From Henriciella aquimarina (GTDB lineage: Bacteria; Pseudomonadota; Alphaproteobacteria; Caulobacterales; Hyphomonadaceae), in assembly GCF_002088975.1 (NCBI RefSeq), contig NZ_NCST01000076.1, positions 1-32,134 of the forward strand: a DNA stretch of 32,134 nucleotides, in the 5' to 3' direction. The notes under the pieces were generated by a model. The model saw only the letters and a list, made by a program, of their open reading frames with translations. It was not told the DNA's origin and ran no database searches. Positions 27,284-32,134 of this stretch are shown piece after piece. Position numbers and translations under genes: made by a program. Positions within the stretch are counted from its first letter, which is position 1; each line of letters starts with the position of its first letter.

Positions 27284-28260
27284 GATACCCCGCCTCCGAG
27301 AAGCTTGAGATCATCCGGCTGGTCGAGCAATCGCACCAGCCGGTCAAGAAGACGCTGGAGCAGACCGGCGTGTCGCGTCCGACCTTTTACAGATGGTATG
27401 ATCTGTATCGCCGGTTCGGTGAGGCTGCTCTCGAAGACCGGCGTGGTGGCTCTGGCCGCGTGTGGAACCGCATCCCGAATGAGGTGCGTCAGCAGGTGCT
27501 GGAAATGGCCCTGGATCAGCCGGCTCTCTCTCCCCGGGAGCTGGCGGTGACGTTCACCGATGAGAAGCGCTACTTCGTCTCGGAAGCCAGTGTTTACAGG
27601 CTTTTGAAGGCCCACGACCTGATCACCAGCCCGGCCTTCATCGTGATGAAAGCGGCTGACGAGTTCAGGGAGAAAACCACCGCGCCAAACCAGCTCTGGC
27701 AGACCGACTTCACCTATCTGAAAGTGATCGGCTGGGGGTGGTTCTATCTCTCCACGGTGCTCGATGACTTCTCCCGCTACACCATTGCCTGGAAGCTCTG
27801 CAACGGCATGGCGACGAGCGATGTTGAGGATACGCTCAACCTGGCACTGGAGGTTTCAGGCCTGGATGAGGCGAATGTGGTTCATCGTCCGAGACTACTC
27901 TCAGACAACGGACCATCTTACATCTCTGGCGACCTGGCAGAGTATCCTGCCAGCAAGGGCATGGCGGATACACGCGGGGCGCCTTACCATCCCCAGACGC
28001 AAGGAAAGATCGAGCGCTGGCATCAGACCCTGAAGAACCGCATCCTGCTGGAAAACTACTTCCTGCCTGGAGACCTTGAAGCACAGATCGACGCCTTCGT
28101 CGGCTACTACAACCATCAGCGCTATCACGAGAGCCTGAACAACCTCACCCCAGCAGATGTCTACACCGGGCGCGGCCAGACCATCCTGCTCGAACGCGAG
28201 AAAATCAAAAGAAGGACGATGAAACTACGGCGCTTGCAGCACGCCCAATCCGCTGCTTAA
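27280..28260 (+). CDS. IS3-family OrfB transposase (integrase)
   Basis: The 326-residue protein has an N-terminal HTH region and an integrase catalytic core with D143 (WQTDFTYL), D209 (LLSDNGPSY) and E245 (GKIERWHQ), a DD(35)E arrangement as expected for IS3. The C-terminal YYNHQRYHESLNNLTPADVY is the family signature. No frameshift or stop is seen, so the element may be active. The 4 bp overlap with orfA gives coupled translation. Confidence 0.93.
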   Translation: MRYPASEKLEIIRLVEQSHQPVKKTLEQTGVSRPTFYRWYDLYRRFGEAALEDRRGGSGRVWNRIPNEVRQQVLEMALDQPALSPRELAVTFTDEKRYFVSEASVYRLLKAHDLITSPAFIVMKAADEFREKTTAPNQLWQTDFTYLKVIGWGWFYLSTVLDDFSRYTIAWKLCNGMATSDVEDTLNLALEVSGLDEANVVHRPRLLSDNGPSYISGDLAEYPASKGMADTRGAPYHPQTQGKIERWHQTLKNRILLENYFLPGDLEAQIDAFVGYYNHQRYHESLNNLTPADVYTGRGQTILLEREKIKRRTMKLRRLQHAQSAA

Positions 28261-28331
28261 CTCAAACCCAGATGTGCCAGACCCTCCTTATGTCAGGCAG
28301 CCTGAAGTCTCAAATTACCTGACGACGGACA

Positions 28332-28412
28332 CAGGCATTCTGCCCTGAACCGCCCATTGAAGGACTCGATGAAGGCATTGTCTGTCGGCTTTCCGGGCCG
28401 TGAGAAATCCAG
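28332..28412 (-). pseudogene. IS3-family integrase internal fragment
   Basis: The minus-strand frame reads LDFSRPGKPTDNAFIESF and NGRFRAECL, the highly conserved glutamate region of a different IS3-subgroup integrase. Only about 27 residues remain. It is bounded by the IS3 at 26864-28295 on one side and the IS3 at 28429 onward on the other, so both junctions are probably insertion scars. Confidence 0.75.
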
Positions 28413-28428
28413 CTGTCCAGCCCCAAAT

Positions 28429-29241
28429 TTATGTGCCATTAGATTGTAAGGTTTCGGGGACTGGCGGGCGCATGCCAAGGGCCTGATGAGGGCGGACAGT
28501 ATTGTACTGCGTGAGCCATTTTCCGATGACGATTTTTGCTTGTTTTACGGATGCAAACCATTCTGCGTTCAAGACCTCTCGGCGCAGGGTTCCATTGAAC
28601 CGCTCATTGTATCCATTCTCCCAAGGAGACCCGGGTGCGATGAAGAGAGGTTTTATGCCAACCTTTGTGAGCCATTCCTGAAGGTGTATCGCTTGGAACT
28701 CCCGGCCATTGTCACTGCGCACATGTTCAGGCTTCCCATGTTTGAGGATCAGTCGGTATAAAACCTCCAGCACCTCTGCGGAGCCCATTCGGTCTTTAAC
28801 CTCAACACATAGAGCTTCGCGGGTGTATTCATCCAGCACTGTGAGCATCTTGTATGGCCGACCGCTGGCCAGGCGATCATGGACGAAGTCGATGCTCCAG
28901 ACATGGTTTTGATAAAGCGGGCGCAATCTGATCACGGAACTGTCCTTGTGATACAGCCGCCCCCGCTTTCTCTGGCGCTGCGGGAGTTGCAAGCCCTCTT
29001 CGCGCCAGAGCCGGGCGACCTTCTTTGTGTTGACCTGCCAGCCTTCTACGCGAAGAAGCTCAGCAATCTTGCGATACCCGTACCTCCCATACTTTTTGGT
29101 CAGCCTGATCATTGCCAGACGCAGATCATGATCATCGCGCCCCGGATTTCGGGGAGTATAATTGAAGCTGGACCTTGCCAAGCCGACTGTCCTGCATGTG
29201 CGCCGCTCAGAGGTGGCAAGCCTCTGGCGCACATGGATCAC
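28429..29241 (-). CDS. IS3-family OrfB transposase of an IS21-interrupted element
   Basis: The 270-residue protein carries the helical region KYGRYGYRKIAELLR and the integrase core D118 (WSIDFVHD), D177 (VRSDNGREF) and E213 (ENGYNERFNG), a DD(35)E arrangement, with the C-terminal YNTVRPHQALG signature. The catalytic reading frame is intact, but its orfA partner at 29265-29456 has lost its N-terminus to the right IS21, so the element should not transpose by itself. In IS3 elements orfB is normally made by frameshifting from orfA; the ATG used here is only the first in the open frame. Confidence 0.88.
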   Translation of the reverse strand: MIHVRQRLATSERRTCRTVGLARSSFNYTPRNPGRDDHDLRLAMIRLTKKYGRYGYRKIAELLRVEGWQVNTKKVARLWREEGLQLPQRQRKRGRLYHKDSSVIRLRPLYQNHVWSIDFVHDRLASGRPYKMLTVLDEYTREALCVEVKDRMGSAEVLEVLYRLILKHGKPEHVRSDNGREFQAIHLQEWLTKVGIKPLFIAPGSPWENGYNERFNGTLRREVLNAEWFASVKQAKIVIGKWLTQYNTVRPHQALGMRPPVPETLQSNGT

Positions 29242-29264
29242 GGCCTGACGAACGTCGGCAAGCG

Positions 29265-29456
29265 TCAGGCCTTGGGCTTTAGATAATCAAGCGTTTCCTT
29301 GAGGATCAGCTTGTCGAGTTCTAGATCCGCAACAATCCGTTTCAGCCGGGCATTTTCTTTTTCTAGCGACTTCATTTCCTTCAGCTGAGACTTGCCCATG
29401 CCACCGTACTTTTTACGCCATGTGTAGTAACTCGCATCCGATACGCCTGCTTTGCG
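29265..29456 (-). pseudogene. IS3-family orfA, N-terminus removed by IS21 insertion
   Basis: The frame reads RKAGVSDASYYTWRKKYGG and then a leucine-zipper region KSLEKENARLKRIVADLELD, ending ...TLDYLKPKA. The normal first 25-30 residues are missing; the frame continues by chance into the IS21 end. The junction is exactly the TGT terminus of IS21 at 29457. Confidence 0.85.
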
Positions 29457-29595
29457 TGTCAATCTCGGATTAAAAACGTACCAGTCTGGCGCCGTAAAAA
29501 CGTACCACTGAGTGGCGAGTTGGGCTGGCCGGTGCAGCGACAATCAGCTTGAGAATGAGCGTTATTTGGTGAGGCGTGGCCGCGGGCGCGGCGCT

Positions 29596-29659
29596 GCGGA
29601 ATGACGCAAAAGGCGCGCTGACCGTCTTCGAGTCAGGGCGCGCCTTTTGTCCATTCCGC
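29596..29659 (-). terminator. Large hairpin downstream of istB, right copy
   Basis: This is the mirror image of the hairpin at 2476-2539, with the same CAAAAGGCGCGC/GCGCGCCTTTTG stem. The same caution applies about the missing U-tract. Confidence 0.5.
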
Positions 29660-29687
29660 ATTGTTTTCGGCGTTTCGCCGCCGCTGA

Positions 29688-30515
29688 TTATCCGTTCGCT
29701 TCGGCGCCAGCGTTTGCTTCCGGCCCCTGTTTGTTCTTCTTGGCCTGCGTGAGCCGGTAGCTTTCACCATTCATTTCCAAAATATGAACGTGGTGGGTGA
29801 GCCGGTCGAGGAGCGCCCCGGTGAGACGCTCCGAACCGAAGGTTTGCGTCCATTCATCGAACGGCAAATTGCTGGTGACGATGGTGGCGCCGCGCTCATA
29901 GCGTTGGGAGAACACTTCGAAGAGAAGCTCGGCGCCCGTTTTCGACAATGGCACAAAACCCAGTTCGTCGATGATCAAAAGTTTCAGATTGCCGAGCTGG
30001 CGCTGCAGCCGCAGGAGCCGTTTCTCGTCGCGCGCTTCCATCAGTTCATGAACGAGGGCGGCGGCCGTCATGAACCCGACCGCCAGTCCCTTCTGGCAGG
30101 CGGCAAGCCCAAGGCCGAGCGCGATATGGGTTTTGCCCGTGCCGCTGGGCCCGAGCGCAATGACGTTCTCGCGCCGATCAATATATTCGCAGCGGGCGAG
30201 ATCGCGCACGAGCGGCTTGTTCAGCGTCGGCATCGCCTTGAAGTCGAACGTATCGAGGCTTTTGACCGACGGGAACTTCGCCGCCCGGATGCGCCGGTCA
30301 ACAAGACGCCGCTCCCGGTCGATCATCTCCAGTTCTGTCAGCCGCAGGAGATATTTGACATGATCGTCGCCGGCTTTAGCGGCTAATCCGGCCTGCTTTT
30401 CATATTCGCGCTTGAAGCTCGGCAGGCGCAGCGTCTTCAGATAATGATCGAGCAGGAGGTGCGGCGGCTTCGTTTCCGGGGCCGGCGCAGCGTCAACGAC
30501 AGGCGCTTCACTCAT
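29688..30515 (-). CDS. istB: IS21-family helper ATPase IstB
   Basis: The protein is identical to the 275-residue IstB of the left copy, with Walker A at residues 122-130 and Walker B at D183-E184. The start overlaps the istA stop by 4 bp. No sequence difference between the copies was noticed, which suggests recent duplication, or two placements of one repeat by the assembler. Confidence 0.96.
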   Translation of the reverse strand: MSEAPVVDAAPAPETKPPHLLLDHYLKTLRLPSFKREYEKQAGLAAKAGDDHVKYLLRLTELEMIDRERRLVDRRIRAAKFPSVKSLDTFDFKAMPTLNKPLVRDLARCEYIDRRENVIALGPSGTGKTHIALGLGLAACQKGLAVGFMTAAALVHELMEARDEKRLLRLQRQLGNLKLLIIDELGFVPLSKTGAELLFEVFSQRYERGATIVTSNLPFDEWTQTFGSERLTGALLDRLTHHVHILEMNGESYRLTQAKKNKQGPEANAGAEANG

Positions 30516-32014
30516 GCTACGGACCTTTCCCTGATCAGCGCCAGATAAGAGCGCGCTTTCGTGGTCGCCACATCCGCCTTCGGCAGATTGGGATAGCGCT
30601 CAAGATTAAGCCGGGCCGGACGCTTTTCGACCGCACACAGCGTCAATTGCTTGACCGCGTCATAGGAGATCGTTTGCAGGCGCATCGCGTCGCGAACCGC
30701 CCGCTCGACATGTTTCATCGGGAAGGTCTCAAGAAGACGCAGCACCTGGATATATTCCCGCTTGCCGTGCTTGCCCATCCGCCCCTCGGCGCGCCGGCGG
30801 AACTCGCCAAAACAGTCCAGCAGATTCCAGCCTTTGAGCGGCGCCGCCTGATCGAGCGCCCCGGGCTTCTTTTCAAGCAGCGCCAGATAATGCAGCGGAT
30901 AAAAAACAATGTCGTCGCGTTCATAAGAGCGCTCATGCCGGGCGATCTCTTCCGCGCCGCAGGAGATCACCACCTTGTCGACGAAGCCCTTGATCAGCAC
31001 CTGGCGATGCGCATAGGCGCTCGGCACCGAGTAATCCGACAGCCGGTAGCGCACGAGCGCCTGGCTCGTCGCCTGACCGGAGCGGCGGTCGCACGCCTCA
31101 TAGGTTCCCCCGGGCAGGTCCCGGAAGGCGCACCTGTCCGCCTCAAAGCGTTCGCCCACGGTTCCGTCCTTGCCCCGCATTTGCCGGTCGCGGCGCTTAC
31201 GGCAATCCCTCACGAGTTTGGCGTTCAGCTTTTCGAACGATGTCGCCCGCGGGATCGGCACAAGGAAGTTCCGGCGGGCGAAGCCGACGAGATTCTCCAC
31301 CTTGCCCTTGTCATTGCCGCAGGCCGGGCGGCCGAAACGGTCCTTGAACAGATAATGCGATACCAGCCCGGAGAACATTTGCGTGCGTTGGCGTTTGCCG
31401 TCGCCCAGTATCCGCGCGACGATCCGCTTGGAGTTGTCGTAAAGAATCGTCTGCGGCACGCCGTCAAAATACTTGAAGGCGCGAACATGACCCTCGCACC
31501 AGGCTTCCGCCGTCTCCTGCGGGAACACCTGAACGAAGGCGTCATCGCTATAGGGAAGGCTCATCACGAACACCGCCGCGGTCTGCTGGACGCCGCCGAT
31601 CACGACTTGCGCTTCGCCAAAATCCACCTGCGCGTGGCCAGGAGCATGCGCCAAGGGCACAAAGGCCTCCTTCAGCACAAGCCGGCGATCGCCCACATAA
31701 TCGCGCACCGTCGTATAGCCGCCGTCAAAGCCGTACTCGTCCTTTAACCGGTCGAATATCCGCTGGATTGTGTGCCGCTGCTTTTTCGGAACTTCCAGAT
31801 CCTGCTGCAGGATCGCGTCAATCACACCCGTATAGGGATCGAGCTTCGGGCGCTTCACCGGCTTTGAGCGCCGGTAACCCGGCGGAACTGAATGCGATAA
31901 CGCTTTGTTAACCGTGTCTCGGTGAACCCCGAACTTCCGCGACGCCGCGCGACGCGACATGCCGTCAATAATAACCGCTACTCTTATCTGCTCATATAAA
32001 TGCACGCCATACAT
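30512..32014 (-). CDS. istA: IS21-family transposase IstA
   Basis: The protein is identical to the 500-residue IstA of the left copy, with D131, D193 and E240 intact. Both copies could supply transposase in trans to the outer ends of the composite structure. The gene reads inward from the window edge, with about 120 bp of IS end sequence upstream that includes the repeated AAAGTG-type IstA-binding candidates. Confidence 0.96.
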   Translation of the reverse strand: MYGVHLYEQIRVAVIIDGMSRRAASRKFGVHRDTVNKALSHSVPPGYRRSKPVKRPKLDPYTGVIDAILQQDLEVPKKQRHTIQRIFDRLKDEYGFDGGYTTVRDYVGDRRLVLKEAFVPLAHAPGHAQVDFGEAQVVIGGVQQTAAVFVMSLPYSDDAFVQVFPQETAEAWCEGHVRAFKYFDGVPQTILYDNSKRIVARILGDGKRQRTQMFSGLVSHYLFKDRFGRPACGNDKGKVENLVGFARRNFLVPIPRATSFEKLNAKLVRDCRKRRDRQMRGKDGTVGERFEADRCAFRDLPGGTYEACDRRSGQATSQALVRYRLSDYSVPSAYAHRQVLIKGFVDKVVISCGAEEIARHERSYERDDIVFYPLHYLALLEKKPGALDQAAPLKGWNLLDCFGEFRRRAEGRMGKHGKREYIQVLRLLETFPMKHVERAVRDAMRLQTISYDAVKQLTLCAVEKRPARLNLERYPNLPKADVATTKARSYLALIRERSVA

Positions 32015-32134
32015 CCCCGGGGCTCGCTTTTCGCAAAACCCAGGGGCATATCCCCGGAAACGAAAATAAATGGCCCACTTTTACACCGCCAAAATCAGGC
32101 GGCCACGTGGCACACTTTCTCACCGATATTCACA

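Larger units (their letters stand above)
26864..28295 (+). mobile_element. Complete IS3-family insertion sequence
   Basis: The ends TGCTTAAGGAGGATTTCTGG (from 26864) and, in reverse, TGACATAAGGAGGGTCTGGC (from 28295) form imperfect inverted repeats of about 25 bp. Inside lie overlapping orfA and orfB. Both appear intact. A direct repeat flanking the ends could not be confirmed. The copy sits directly after the lower-pathway operon. Confidence 0.8.
29457..32134 (-). mobile_element. IS21-family insertion sequence, right copy
   Basis: The element has the same 2,678 bp length and the same termini as the left copy, in inverted orientation. The inner end TGTCAATCTCGG starts at 29457 and the outer end is the last base of the window. 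Both proteins are identical to those of the left copy. The insertion interrupts the orfA of an IS3 element. Confidence 0.9.

Overview
The window looks like one mobile catabolic island. It starts and ends exactly on the outer tips of two inverted, apparently identical 2,678 bp IS21-family elements (1-2678 and 29457-32134). Everything between them is either insertion-sequence debris near the ends or a gene set for breaking down a hydrophobic monocyclic or biphenyl-type aromatic hydrocarbon. Base composition is mosaic by eye: the 6.3-22.9 kb core is lower in GC than the IS21 copies and the 4.2-6.3 kb segment. The gene families and IS types suggest a Gram-negative proteobacterium, probably an alphaproteobacterium. 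That is inference; no rRNA or housekeeping gene is present to confirm it.

Layout, left to right. 1-2.7 kb: IS21 (istA, istB). 2.7-4.0 kb: nested IS relics (an IS3 orfA piece with a frameshift, an IS110 transposase cut at its C-terminal domain, an IS3 orfB tail, another orfA piece). 4.2-6.3 kb: remnant of a second meta-cleavage cluster, with a ferredoxin reductase that has lost its NAD domain, an intact meta-cleavage-product hydrolase, an intact 4-oxalocrotonate tautomerase and a decarboxylase/hydratase fragment. 6.3-11.7 kb: extradiol dioxygenase, the four components of a Rieske ring-hydroxylating dioxygenase (reductase, ferredoxin, beta, alpha) and a GntR/FCD regulator. 12-15 kb: a quinone-oxidoreductase-like MDR protein and a propionyl/acetyl-CoA synthetase. 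15-22 kb: an envelope module (DUF1329, DUF1302, RND/MMPL permease, YCF48-like propeller). 22.1-22.9 kb: the cis-dihydrodiol dehydrogenase. All of these from 22.9 kb down to 4.2 kb are on the minus strand and may form one or two long transcription units. 23.2-26.8 kb: an IclR regulator diverges from a plus-strand operon of 2-oxopent-4-enoate hydratase, acylating acetaldehyde dehydrogenase and 4-hydroxy-2-oxovalerate aldolase. 26.9-29.5 kb: an IS3 element, an IS3 fragment and an IS3 element cut by the right IS21. 29.5-32.1 kb: the second IS21.

Putative pathway: the RND/DUF1302/DUF1329/YCF48 proteins may handle the hydrophobic substrate at the envelope. The dioxygenase makes a cis-dihydrodiol, BphB rearomatises it to a catechol, BphC opens the ring, and the hydrolase splits the product into a short carboxylic acid and 2-hydroxypenta-2,4-dienoate. 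BphH, BphI and BphJ turn the dienoate into pyruvate and acetyl-CoA. The CoA synthetase would activate the released acid. The hydrolase resembles the DmpD/XylF/CumD type more than BphD, and a PrpE-like synthetase is present, so a monoalkylbenzene such as ethylbenzene is at least as likely a substrate as biphenyl.

The most notable observations are a nearly identical AT-rich promoter block in front of both the gntR-dioxygenase unit and the bphB-envelope unit, the embedding of the envelope module within the catabolic operon, and a clean in-frame loss of about 167 residues in the second reductase.
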